From a bacterium (GTDB taxonomy: Bacteria > Krumholzibacteriota > Krumholzibacteriia > Krumholzibacteriales > WJIX01), in the NCBI GenBank assembly GCA_021160845.1, contig JAGHBT010000277.1:1-11868 (forward strand): 11,868 nt of DNA, in the 5' to 3' direction. Below the pieces are notes generated by a model. That model made no database searches. It was given only the letters and a program-made list of their open reading frames with translations, and was not told the origin of the DNA. Of the stretch, positions 1 to 6,408 are shown in pieces (position 1 is the first letter of the stretch; every line of letters begins with the position of its first letter). The position numbers were made by a program, and so were the translations under genes.

Positions 1-90
1 AGGTAGTTTTATTCATATAAAATATTAATGAAGTGGATTTTTGTTTATATAAAAACATAGAATTGTAAATAGCGCGGGTATTGTGCGCTG

Positions 91-148
91 ACCATCGTGC
101 GGCTGAAGCGAATGCTCCTCTGCGCTTCAGCCGCTGGTGGTGTTTTTT
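91..148 (+). terminator. Strong intrinsic terminator of an upstream plus-strand transcript
   Basis: A perfect 12-bp stem pairs 99-110 with 123-134 around a 12-base loop. A further ACCA/TGGT pairing (91-94 with 135-138) sits below a small bulge. A run of six T follows at 143-148. This is the classical Rho-independent layout on the plus strand; the minus direction has no T run. No coding region is visible between base 1 and the hairpin, so the terminated gene lies left of the window, or the transcript is a short non-coding RNA starting in the AT-rich first 70 bases. A smaller AGCGC/GCGCT hairpin (71-75 with 85-89) lies just upstream. Confidence 0.8.
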
Positions 149-480
149 ACCTCGATTAATGGCTGTGACAAAAGAGAACACTGGCATTTATAGACAGAAT
201 GAAGTTTTCCATACGCCCCCTCACGCAGTAGATAGTACTATAGATAAAAGACGGCCGGCTGCTTTCTGATATAAGTAACCAGATGTCTCAAGATGGATGT
301 GATCTCACGCCTGCTGGGACGCTTGCCTGGTCTGAGCACAGCAGTGATCAAATATTGAAACTATTTTATACGGAAACCAGTTAAGAGCTTATTTATTTTA
401 TGATATGTAAATAACGATTTACAATTAAAGGCGACTCACATAAAATCGGCTAACAATAGCCTAGTTGTTGAGGACAGTGG
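149..480. other. Non-coding interval with no recognisable gene
   Basis: No reading frame here has a credible start, ribosome binding site and protein-like sequence. Visible items are a 10-bp palindrome ATAGTACTAT (232-241), a loose inverted pairing of a TGCTG segment near 313 with CAGCA near 340, and an AT-rich island around 385-430. That island has a TATGAT hexamer at 399-404 which could be a -10 box for the genes to the right, but no convincing -35 box lies at the right spacing. I see no tRNA-like or CRISPR-like structure. Its composition differs from the GC-richer gene at 638, so this may be a decayed spacer. Confidence 0.5.
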
Positions 481-612
481 TTGAGAGTGGCTGTGGGGGA
501 GGACGAGGGCCTGGAGTTGCCGAAATCCGGTGATGGGCAGAACCGTAAATTTCCGGAAGAACAGTGGCAGGATGTGGTGTTCGGCGGATACGGAATTGTT
601 ATGGTGAACTAG
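481..612 (+). CDS. Doubtful 43-residue ORF upstream of the two-repeat protein
   Basis: An open frame runs from TTG (481) or GTG (487) to TAG (610-612), with a GAGGA motif at 470-474 spaced six bases from the TTG. The product is hydrophilic and acidic at its start and ends with GGYGIVMVN. The frame closes 25 bases before the ribosome binding site and start of the next gene, so the two could be co-transcribed. I recognise no family. The sequence has protein-like composition but is short. It may be a real microprotein, the tail of a decayed gene, or chance. Confidence 0.2.
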   Translation: MRVAVGEDEGLELPKSGDGQNRKFPEEQWQDVVFGGYGIVMVN

Positions 613-637
613 CAGAGAGTGTTGAAAGGAGAGGCTG

Positions 638-1036
638 ATGAACAAGGTTGTAGCAAGGTACGCGGACGGGCGTATGGCTAAGGGCACGACAGCTGACTTT
701 TTTCCCACGAAAGACCTCTTTCATGTGAGTTTGGTGGATGCCCCGGAAGGCACGAAGCCTGTTGAAGTCAACACGAAAGATCTGAAGGCGCTGTTTTTTG
801 TGAAGAGTTTCGAAGGTGACTCGCAACACGTCGAGAGAAAGACCTTCGACCCGGAGCGCCCGCCAGCCGGGCGTCGAATCAAGGTGTTATTTAAGGACGG
901 CGAAGTTTTGACGGGGACCACGACGGGCTATCAGCCTAAGCGCTCGGGATTTTTCCTCGTCCCGGTGGATGTCGCCTCGAACATCGAGCGCTGCTACGTG
1001 ATTGTGGAGGCCACTCGGGAGATTGGATTCATCTGA
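638..1036 (+). CDS. Small two-repeat beta-rich protein (DUF6982-like)
   Basis: This 132-residue protein has no signal peptide or membrane segment and is expected in the cytoplasm. It contains two related halves. Residues ~4-36 follow the pattern VxxxxDGxxxxGTTxxxxPxxxxFxxxxVD, and residues ~80-113 repeat it. Each half is followed by a hydrophobic strand, ALFFVKSFEGD in the first and CYVIVEATREIGF in the second. From memory this resembles the DUF6982 family, whose members often carry FVxxFEG and GEVLxGxTxGYxPxxxGFFLxPxD signatures, sometimes next to PilZ or other signalling domains. The function is not established. The start is well supported: AAAGGAGAGG at 625-634 precedes the ATG. Third-position GC is high compared with the flanking DNA, which supports coding. 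It stands alone, with a possible small ORF upstream and the convergent phosphofructokinase gene downstream. I am fairly sure it is a gene and moderately sure of the family. Confidence 0.87.
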   Translation: MNKVVARYADGRMAKGTTADFFPTKDLFHVSLVDAPEGTKPVEVNTKDLKALFFVKSFEGDSQHVERKTFDPERPPAGRRIKVLFKDGEVLTGTTTGYQPKRSGFFLVPVDVASNIERCYVIVEATREIGFI

Positions 1037-1046
1037 CCTGCATAGC

Positions 1047-1067
1047 GGCGAGTGGAGCGAGCTCGCC
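1047..1067. terminator. Weak hairpin between convergent genes
   Basis: GGCGAG (1047-1052) can pair with CTCGCC (1062-1067). An alternative fold pairs AGTGG with CCACT (1051-1055 with 1066-1070). The hairpin sits just after the stop of the 638-1036 gene and about 100 bases past the stop of the convergent phosphofructokinase gene, so it could serve either. Neither side has a real T run: the plus side continues into a mixed AATATTTTATTT stretch. It is therefore a weak intrinsic terminator at best. Confidence 0.3.
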
Positions 1068-1165
1068 ACTGAACAATATTTTATTTAGTCATCAGGATAT
1101 TAAAGAAAAAGACAAGGTTATTGAATGTCAAAATGTGATAAATATTATGTCTTGAATAAAAGCCG

Positions 1166-2320
1166 CTAATCGGGCCTTCCCATAGAGACTCCGAGGGCCT
1201 CCGCGGTTTTTACGGTCTGTCCGTTGGGATCTACATGTTTTAATTCCTTTATGGCCTCTTTTATGTCTGCAGATTTAATTTCACGCCCTTTGAGACATAC
1301 CATTTTACCGAATTTTCCTTCAGCGATGAGATTTGCCGCTTCGACTCCGAACCGGGTCGCCAGTATACGGTCGAATGTCGTTGGGGTGCCGCCGCGTTGA
1401 AGGTGTCCGAGCACAGCCACGCGGGTTTCAAGCCCTGTGCTGTAAGATATTCTCTCAGATACCCAATTGGCCAACCCTCCGAGCCTGCCTGGGGTTCCAT
1501 CGGGTCCTGGGGGTTTTACATATACCTTGTCCCCTCCCTCCGGATACGCGCCCTCGGAAACTATAACAATGCTGAATTTTTTACCGGCGAGTTTGCGTTT
1601 ATGTATATGCTTGCAAACCACATCAAGGTTAAAGGGAATTTCCGGTATAAGTATAACGTCAGCGCCTCCGGCGATTCCTGCTTCGAGGGCTATCCATCCG
1701 CAGTCTCTTCCCATAACTTCAAGGACGAGAACGCGGTGATGGCTTTCGGCTGTTGTGTGCAGCTTGTCGAGTGCGTCTGTGGCGCAAGCGACAGCGCTGT
1801 TGTAGCCGAATGTAACATCTGTTACTCCGAGGTCGTTGTCTATCGTTTTTGGAACGCCTATTACATTAATTCCTTTCTCGCGAAGGGACTGTGTTATCTT
1901 CATGGTTCCATCTCCGCCGACTGCTACAACAACATCCAGCTTTTTTTTCTTTATATTTTTGATAATACTCGAGGTTACATCCTTAAATACAATAATTCCA
2001 CCTTTCTTGATGGGATAATGCAGAGGGTTGCCACGATTGGATGTTCCCAGAATAGTGCCGCCACGAAGTTGAAGACCGCCAACATCAGCTTCGGATAATT
2101 CTACAAATTTGTTGTTTAGGAGACCATCAAAGCCATCCTTTATGCCGAATACTTTCCAACCGTAAATATTTGTCGAGGCGCGGACAAAACCGCGTATTAC
2201 AGCATTAAGTCCCGGGCAGTCCCCACCGCCGGTAAGTATTGAAACCCTACCAATCTTTCTTGTCTGTTCTGGCCTTTTCTTCCGTTTTGAAGGCTTCTTT
2301 TCTTTTTTCACCGGATTCAC
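1166..2320 (-). CDS. pfkA: 6-phosphofructokinase (PfkA family, Gly/Lys type)
   Basis: This enzyme phosphorylates fructose 6-phosphate to fructose 1,6-bisphosphate in glycolysis, in the cytoplasm. The 384-residue product has the hallmark motifs: GGGDCPGLN (31-39), GGDGT (135-139), PKTIDND (157-163, with the catalytic-base aspartate at 161), MGRDCGWIA (203-211) and LGHLQRGG (304-311). The two residues that sort phosphoryl donors are mixed. The E. coli Gly104 equivalent is Gly138, as in ATP enzymes. The Gly124 equivalent is Lys158, as in pyrophosphate enzymes. Gly plus Lys occurs in ATP-using members of the PPi-related branch, such as trypanosomatid enzymes, so ATP is the likelier donor, but this needs assay. 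Residues 1-22 form a lysine/arginine-rich tail absent from typical family members. I chose the GTG at 2320 because AAAGGA lies six bases upstream. The alternative TTG at 2344 would fall almost on the predicted transcription start. The gene is monocistronic as far as visible. Confidence 0.96.
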   Translation of the reverse strand: MNPVKKEKKPSKRKKRPEQTRKIGRVSILTGGGDCPGLNAVIRGFVRASTNIYGWKVFGIKDGFDGLLNNKFVELSEADVGGLQLRGGTILGTSNRGNPLHYPIKKGGIIVFKDVTSSIIKNIKKKKLDVVVAVGGDGTMKITQSLREKGINVIGVPKTIDNDLGVTDVTFGYNSAVACATDALDKLHTTAESHHRVLVLEVMGRDCGWIALEAGIAGGADVILIPEIPFNLDVVCKHIHKRKLAGKKFSIVIVSEGAYPEGGDKVYVKPPGPDGTPGRLGGLANWVSERISYSTGLETRVAVLGHLQRGGTPTTFDRILATRFGVEAANLIAEGKFGKMVCLKGREIKSADIKEAIKELKHVDPNGQTVKTAEALGVSMGRPD

Positions 2321-2344
2321 ATTAGTTCCTTTCGATGAGGACAA

Positions 2345-2380
2345 TATTCACATTATAGTTTTATATTCGGAGAATTTCTC
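2345..2380 (-). promoter_or_regulatory. Candidate promoter of the phosphofructokinase gene
   Basis: Read on the minus strand, a perfect TATAAT lies at 2357-2352. A weak -35 candidate, GAGAAA at 2380-2375, sits 17 bases upstream. Transcription would start near 2345, leaving about a 25-base leader before the GTG at 2320. This geometry favours the GTG start over the TTG at 2344. Confidence 0.45.
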
Positions 2381-2381
2381 C
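2369..2381. repeat. Perfect 13-bp palindrome in the divergent promoter region
   Basis: GGAGAA-T-TTCTCC is a perfect inverted repeat (6+1+6). It overlaps the weak -35 region of the minus-strand promoter and ends seven bases before the TTGACA box of the plus-strand candidate. The position suits an operator acting on one or both promoters. No regulator gene lies in the window to pair with it, so the role is inference. Confidence 0.4.
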
Positions 2382-2387
2382 AGCTAC

Positions 2388-2416
2388 TTGACAAGAAAAT
2401 AATCTTTTGTAATTAT
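2388..2416 (+). promoter_or_regulatory. Candidate plus-strand promoter of the surface-protein cluster
   Basis: A consensus TTGACA (2388-2393) is followed after exactly 17 bases by AATTAT (2411-2416), four of six matches to TATAAT. If used, it would give a leader of about 455 bases before the start codon at 2882. An alternative is a TATAAT at 2482-2487 without a good -35 box. The site is back-to-back with the promoter candidate of the minus-strand gene. Confidence 0.35.
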
Positions 2417-2449
2417 CTTTCAAAAGAACACAGAAAGTAAAGTAAAAAT

Positions 2450-2554
2450 TTATGAGTCGCGAATGCCGAGCCCTTGCTTTGTATAATCCCCGGTTCCGTT
2501 TTTTAGGGCTTGCATCTTGCGAATGTCTTGCATAGAGAGAGACTTAAGTCCCAT
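2450..2554 (-). CDS. Doubtful 34-residue minus-strand ORF
   Basis: Read leftwards from ATG (2554-2552) to TAA (2452-2450), this frame gives a hydrophilic, protein-like peptide beginning MGLKSLSMQDIRKM and ending GLGIRDS. Upstream, a 15-residue frame starting ATGATTAGG, with AAGGA nearby, ends overlapping its start. The pair could be a translationally coupled arrangement or a gene broken by a frameshift. The ATG has only a weak AAGAAG-type ribosome site. It points the same way as the phosphofructokinase gene and lies outside that gene's predicted transcript. I recognise no family, and chance is a real alternative. Confidence 0.2.
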   Translation of the reverse strand: MGLKSLSMQDIRKMQALKNGTGDYTKQGLGIRDS

Positions 2555-2656
2555 TTTGCGTTCTTCTTAATAGAGAGTTGTTCCTAATCATACCTTTTAG
2601 TTCCTTAAAAAGTCGTATTCTTACCGGCGCAGAAAATCTTAATTAACGCGATAAAA
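2555..2656. other. Intergenic stretch without a gene
   Basis: This part of the divergent region holds no credible gene on either strand. It is AT-rich and links the doubtful small ORF to the hairpin-rich leader candidate. If the plus-strand promoter at 2388 is used, it would be transcribed as part of the leader. Confidence 0.4.
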
Positions 2657-2827
2657 CAAGGGTTTTCGGGACCTTGGTCCGGTGAATAGCCTCTTGGGCA
2701 AGCCACTCTTATGACTTAAGTACCAGAGTAGGGTATATCCTTTGCCAACCACAGGAAAACCAGCAGAGATTCTGCCGGTTATAAACGGCACTATGGGAAA
2801 TTTTGGCCAATTCCTTCAGTAGTATAG
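2657..2827 (+). promoter_or_regulatory. Hairpin-rich candidate 5' leader of the surface-protein cluster
   Basis: Several stems crowd this stretch. CAAGG (2657-2661) can pair with CCTTG (2672-2676), in competition with the palindrome GGACC-TT-GGTCC (2669-2680). ACC-GCAG (2759-2766) can pair with CTGC-GGT (2772-2779). TGCCG (2773-2777) can instead pair with CGGCA (2786-2790), excluding that stem. GGAA-TT (from 2796) can pair with AATTCC around a TTGGCC loop. Mutually exclusive stems between a promoter candidate and a strong ribosome site are what a riboswitch or attenuator would show. The segment CACAGGAAAACC with the following hairpin faintly recalls the c-di-GMP-I (GEMM) core, but the diagnostic CGCAAAGCC segment is missing. 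I do not assign a class. Confidence 0.25.
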
Positions 2828-2866
2828 CAGACAGCAAGAGGATAAAACACAAAGCCGGAGGAAAAA

Positions 2867-2873
2867 AAGGAGG
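2867..2873 (+). promoter_or_regulatory. Consensus ribosome binding site
   Basis: AAGGAGG, a near-perfect anti-16S match, lies eight bases before the ATG at 2882. It predicts strong translation of the first surface-protein gene and fixes its start. Confidence 0.85.
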
Positions 2874-2881
2874 ACAGTTAG

Positions 2882-3370
2882 ATGAAGGCTGTTATGAGTG
2901 TGATTGTTTTTTCACTCTTCTTGTCAGTTTCTACCTGTGTTTTCGCGCAGGCGCCTGTGCTGAAGGGCGATATGGAAGCACGAAAGATTGTAATTGATGA
3001 GAAGAATAATGAAGTTGATGTACCCGCGGACAAAGTTGTTCCGAACGATGTTGTTGAATATACACTTAGATACCGTAATACGGGTGAAGCTTCAGCATCA
3101 GGAGTCGAACTGGTTGGCCCTGTGCCTCCGGGAACCGTATATATGGAAAAATCTGTGTCAAACGACAGAGACATTGCCGCCTTGTTCAGTATTGATGGGG
3201 GAAAATCATATCACAGCGCTCCCGTCACTTACTTTTTTGTAAATAAAGATGGAAAAAAAGAAGAAAGAAAAGCAACTCTTGATATGATAACTCACATCAA
3301 ATGGAAAATGAGCGAAGACCTGGAAGCCTCCGGTATTGTCACTACATCTTACCGCGTGCAGGTAAAGTAG
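2882..3370 (+). CDS. Secreted single-module DUF11-type protein
   Basis: This 162-residue protein starts with a typical signal peptide (hydrophobic core residues ~4-21, cleavage likely after VFA at 22), so it should reach the periplasm or surface. The mature part is one DUF11-like beta-sandwich. VVPNDVVEYTLRYRNTGEASASG (in two parts: VVPNDVVEYTL, then RYRNTGEASASG) is the usual opening of such domains, followed by VPPGTVY and then FSIDGGKSY. The same F-S-x-D-G-G signature and a final strand rich in alternating hydrophobics occur in the last module of the 900-residue protein downstream, so the two are probably related. The mature protein is lysine-rich, unlike that neighbour. C19 is not in a lipobox. 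The ATG has a consensus ribosome site eight bases upstream. It is followed after 130 bases by the next gene, with no strong terminator between, so it probably heads an operon. Its exact role is unknown. DUF11 modules are usually found in surface or envelope proteins. Confidence 0.92.
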   Translation: MKAVMSVIVFSLFLSVSTCVFAQAPVLKGDMEARKIVIDEKNNEVDVPADKVVPNDVVEYTLRYRNTGEASASGVELVGPVPPGTVYMEKSVSNDRDIAALFSIDGGKSYHSAPVTYFFVNKDGKKEERKATLDMITHIKWKMSEDLEASGIVTTSYRVQVK

Positions 3371-3500
3371 CCGGATAAAGTTTTGTTCCGTTTCCCGGGT
3401 ATTGCGCGTGCTGGCGGTTTGCGGAAGAAGGTTTATCTATGGGTTTTTAGGGATTCAATTTAATAGAAAGCAGTTATTTTTGAAAAAGGAAGGTGAAATT

Positions 3501-6203
3501 ATGGCACTGAAAAGATCAGTTGGGCTTGTGCTTATGGTCCTTCTGGCTTCGACGTTAATGCTTGTAACTACAGCGCAGGCTCAGACGCCAGCCGGGACAA
3601 CTATCCGGAACCAGGCATCGGCAACATTTCAGGATCAGATTGGCAATACTTATATGGCAACTTCAAACGAAGTTACTACTATAGTACTGCCTGTATATGG
3701 AGTTTCTATTCTTCCGGATGATTCCGGAGAAACCCCACCTACAACGCCGGCATTGGTGCAGGCAGCCATACCGGGGCAGACAGTTTATTACAGTTATAAT
3801 CTTTCAAACAGTGGTAATGATAATGATAGTTATTCGATCGAACCTCTTCTGGACGCGGTTAACACAACCATGACACTTGGGCTCGGCGACATTAATATTT
3901 ATCACGATTTGAACGGCAATGGGGTTCTTGATGGTGGAGAGCCCACAATTTCTTCAGGGGGTACCCCTGGTAATTTAGGCCCGATAGCGGCCGGTAATAC
4001 GGTTAACCTTCTGGTGTCGTATCAGGTTCCTGCGGGCGCCGTGGCCGGAGAAGTAGGGTATGTTGGAATACAGGCGACTTCAGCGGGCGACGGCACACAG
4101 ATCGACACCCGTAACTATAATAGAACAGATGTTGTTAGCGACGCTACAATTACGGCTTCAATGATGGGACTGCCGGCCAATGTGGATCCCGGGAATACGG
4201 CAACCTATGCTGTAACCGGATCAAATGTTGGTAATGATGACGCCCATGGAGTAACAGTACCGTCAGTTACACTGACAGGCGTTCTCATTTACGATATTCT
4301 TCCTATAGATCCCTCCAGTGGAAACCCGCTTGCTTTGTCTGGGTTGCCCTCCGGAGCGCCCGCGGGTGGAACAGTACTTTATCTGCCGACCGGGAGCTCG
4401 ACCGCCGGATCGCCTGAAACCTGGGGTTGGTCATTAAGCGGCGCGGCCGGGGATATAGCTGTGGCGTACATAACGAACGGGGACATGACGATTGGTCAAA
4501 ACTACAGTTTCACTTATGATGTAGTAATTCCAGTCGGTATGCCTGCCGGAATAATTAACAATGATGGATCGGTCGCGTATGTGGATAACAATCCTGTCAC
4601 TCCCGACCCGATTATCGTTACAACTAATAATACCCAGATCAATGTTAATGCCTTGGCTAATGTGCTGATCGGCCCGAACGGATTGCCGGCAGCGGGAACT
4701 CCTCCAAATTACAATGATGATTCCCAAGCGGTAGCGCAGGCATACGCGAACACATCAGTGGATTTTACTAATACTGTCAGAAATGACGGAAATGCCGCAG
4801 ACGAAATAAATATTACACTGGATGCGACTTCAACTGTCCCGGCCGCGTGGAACGTTCAGTTCTTTAGAAATGATGGAGTAACTCCTCTTTCCGATTCAGG
4901 AAGCGATGGCATAGGTGATGTAGGTTCTGTTGGCGCAGGGGCGACAGTTGACTTTATAGTCAGGGTTTCGGTTCCAGGCGACGCTGTTGCCGGAGGTCCA
5001 TACTTGGCTGTTGTTAACGCAGAGTCCGCGAATGACCCAACGGTATACAACCTTACGACAGATGAGATCACGCTGGTTAATCCGGCTGCCGTGGAAATAG
5101 GAAATTATGATGGAGCGCCCGGGATAGATAACACCCCGGTCAATCAGAATACGGATCCCGGGAACACTGTTGATTTTCCTCTGGACATTGTAAACACGGG
5201 TGGTTCGAGTGACAATTTCGCCCTTTCAGTGAATTTCCCTGCTGGCTGGAGCGTAACTTACTATGAAGACACGAATAGTAACGGTATTCTTGATGTACCT
5301 GAATTAACCCCAATAACAGGGATCGGACCAGTGGCAGCCGGTAGTGAAGTAAATATTATCGCGCATGTCGCGGTGCCTGCCGGAGAAATTCCGGGAGTAA
5401 ATAACATAGATCTAAGAGCGACTTCAAATAACAATGCGGCTGTTTTTGATGTGATAACGAACACAGTCACGGTTAATAACGCCTCTTTGGTTTCAATTAC
5501 TCCTAACAGAAATGGCACGGGAACATCTGGCGGCACTATCAGGTATGATCATACGGTTACAAATATGGGGAATGTAGATGACACCTTTATGTTGAGTTTT
5601 GCAAGTTCTAACGGGTGGAGCTACTCTTTCTTTGATATTTTGAACAATCCGATTAACTCGGTGACTTTAACCGCGGGATCCACCCAGAACATTGTGGTGC
5701 AGATTTCAATTCCCGGGGGTATTCCTAATGGCACGGTGGAAAACGGCACGATTACCGTTACGGGGAATGCTTATGCCGCGACAAACTCCGCGCTGGATGT
5801 CACGACGATTGTTGCCGGCAATCTTGTTCTGAACAAATCTGTTAATCCAAGTGGAAACCAGGCTCCCGGAACTGAATTGACCTACAGAACAGACTATTCA
5901 AATGTAGGTGCAGGGAATTTGGATACAATTGTAATCTTTGACGCGATGCCCGCCTGGACACAGTATCGGGTGGGTTCGGCGAGTTCCGGAACATTGGCTA
6001 CTGGCATCACGGCAATTACAATCGAGTTCTCCGATGACGGCGGTACGACCTGGATCTATGTGCCTGTCAGTGGTGGTGGAGGCGCTCCCTTGAACTTTGA
6101 CGCGAATGTTACAAATGTCAGGTGGATTTTGACCGGAACGCTGGCCGGCGGTGACGGCACGGCCGATGGTGTGGTTTTTGTAGTCAGGATTATCGCGGAA
6201 TAG
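3501..6203 (+). CDS. Secreted multi-repeat DUF11/NEW3-type surface protein, nearly lysine-free
   Basis: This 900-residue protein has a clear signal peptide, cleaved after AQA at 27. The first mature segment, NQASATFQDQIGNTY then SNEVTTIVLP, is a short module common at the start of DUF11 proteins; the giant neighbour has its own version. About six beta-sandwich modules follow, starting near residues 91, 229, 416, 552, 676 and 788. Each opens with a PGxTVxFxxxVxNxG-type motif, and several close with VPAGxxxG. The last is DUF11-like and carries FSDDGGTTW. Two modules contain calcium-loop-like DxNxNGxxDxxE motifs (near 135 and 587). I find no cysteine and only one lysine in the mature chain. It is rich in Asn, Thr, Asp, Gly and Val. 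No membrane anchor or sorting signal follows, so it must bind something else. The ATG at 3501 was chosen over an upstream TTG because AAGGAAGGTG (3486-3495) precedes it and the signal peptide starts there. A surface fibre or S-layer role is inference. Confidence 0.95.
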   Translation: MALKRSVGLVLMVLLASTLMLVTTAQAQTPAGTTIRNQASATFQDQIGNTYMATSNEVTTIVLPVYGVSILPDDSGETPPTTPALVQAAIPGQTVYYSYNLSNSGNDNDSYSIEPLLDAVNTTMTLGLGDINIYHDLNGNGVLDGGEPTISSGGTPGNLGPIAAGNTVNLLVSYQVPAGAVAGEVGYVGIQATSAGDGTQIDTRNYNRTDVVSDATITASMMGLPANVDPGNTATYAVTGSNVGNDDAHGVTVPSVTLTGVLIYDILPIDPSSGNPLALSGLPSGAPAGGTVLYLPTGSSTAGSPETWGWSLSGAAGDIAVAYITNGDMTIGQNYSFTYDVVIPVGMPAGIINNDGSVAYVDNNPVTPDPIIVTTNNTQINVNALANVLIGPNGLPAAGTPPNYNDDSQAVAQAYANTSVDFTNTVRNDGNAADEINITLDATSTVPAAWNVQFFRNDGVTPLSDSGSDGIGDVGSVGAGATVDFIVRVSVPGDAVAGGPYLAVVNAESANDPTVYNLTTDEITLVNPAAVEIGNYDGAPGIDNTPVNQNTDPGNTVDFPLDIVNTGGSSDNFALSVNFPAGWSVTYYEDTNSNGILDVPELTPITGIGPVAAGSEVNIIAHVAVPAGEIPGVNNIDLRATSNNNAAVFDVITNTVTVNNASLVSITPNRNGTGTSGGTIRYDHTVTNMGNVDDTFMLSFASSNGWSYSFFDILNNPINSVTLTAGSTQNIVVQISIPGGIPNGTVENGTITVTGNAYAATNSALDVTTIVAGNLVLNKSVNPSGNQAPGTELTYRTDYSNVGAGNLDTIVIFDAMPAWTQYRVGSASSGTLATGITAITIEFSDDGGTTWIYVPVSGGGGAPLNFDANVTNVRWILTGTLAGGDGTADGVVFVVRIIAE

Positions 6204-6217
6204 ACCGTCTTTTTTTA

Positions 6218-6254
6218 CGGTAGTAAGGGTGGAATCATTTCACCCTTACTACCG
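6218..6254 (+). terminator. Perfect 14-bp hairpin after the 900-residue protein gene
   Basis: CGGTAGTAAGGGTG (6218-6231) pairs perfectly with CACCCTTACTACCG (6241-6254) around nine bases, which can pair further to a five-base loop. It starts 15 bases after the stop codon. A run of seven T lies before the stem (6210-6216), not after it, so a canonical Rho-independent site is missing on the plus strand. It may act as a partial terminator or as a 3' stabiliser that separates the abundance of the first two genes from the third. A small ACCGT/ACGGT hairpin (6204-6208 with 6217-6221) would compete with the stem's base. Confidence 0.6.
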
Positions 6255-6278
6255 GTGGTAAATCAAGGTTGAAAGAAC

Positions 6279-6337
6279 GGAAGCCCGATTTGCCGGAGTC
6301 GGTCTTCAGCTTTGTACAAAGGAAGCGGGAAGCCCGA
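6279..6337 (+). repeat. Direct repeat pair in the spacer
   Basis: GGAAGCCCGA occurs at 6279-6288 and again at 6328-6337, spaced by 49 bases start to start, in the non-coding spacer before the giant gene. It may be a regulator-binding pair or chance; nothing else identifies it. Confidence 0.3.
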
Positions 6338-6362
6338 GGATCCGGAAGGACATGTCGGGGCA

Positions 6363-6408
6363 GTTAAAATATTATTGGATATAATATTGTTGGTTTATAT
6401 AGTTTAAC
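6363..6408 (+). promoter_or_regulatory. AT-rich nested inverted repeat with a TATAAT box before the giant gene
   Basis: AATATTAT (6368-6375) and ATAATATT (6381-6388) form a perfect 8-bp inverted repeat around TGGAT. The outer pair GTTAAA (6363-6368) and TTTAAC (6403-6408) encloses it. A perfect TATAAT at 6380-6385 falls in the right arm, about 40 bases before the GTG start. No good -35 hexamer stands 16-18 bases upstream, so if this is a promoter it may depend on an activator bound to the repeat. Otherwise it could be a leader hairpin. Confidence 0.4.

Noticed and set aside
81..269. A 62-residue plus-strand open frame
   Set aside because: It runs through the terminator hairpin, has no ribosome site, and its product has no protein-family look.
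1397..2098. A 233-residue plus-strand open frame
   Set aside because: It lies wholly antisense to the phosphofructokinase gene, whose motifs are unmistakable; composition and lack of a ribosome site mark it as a shadow.
2321..2344. A TTG start for phosphofructokinase at 2344
   Set aside because: It has no ribosome site and would coincide with the predicted transcription start; the GTG at 2320 has AAAGGA at proper spacing.
2740..2815. A c-di-GMP-I (GEMM) riboswitch call
   Set aside because: Only the CACAGG..AAACC segment and a hairpin resemble it; the CGCAAAGCC segment and tetraloop-receptor arm are not found.
3402..3500. An N-terminal extension of the 900-residue protein from a TTG at 3402
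   Set aside because: The ATG at 3501 has a strong ribosome site and begins a textbook signal peptide; the extension would bury it.
3891..3930. A dockerin domain suggested by DLNGNGVLDGGE
   Set aside because: Dockerins need two paired loops with helices; here a single loop lies inside a beta-sandwich module.
3501..6203. A CRISPR or short tandem DNA repeat array
   Set aside because: The repeats are protein-level modules of about 110-150 residues with diverged DNA, not regular short direct repeats.
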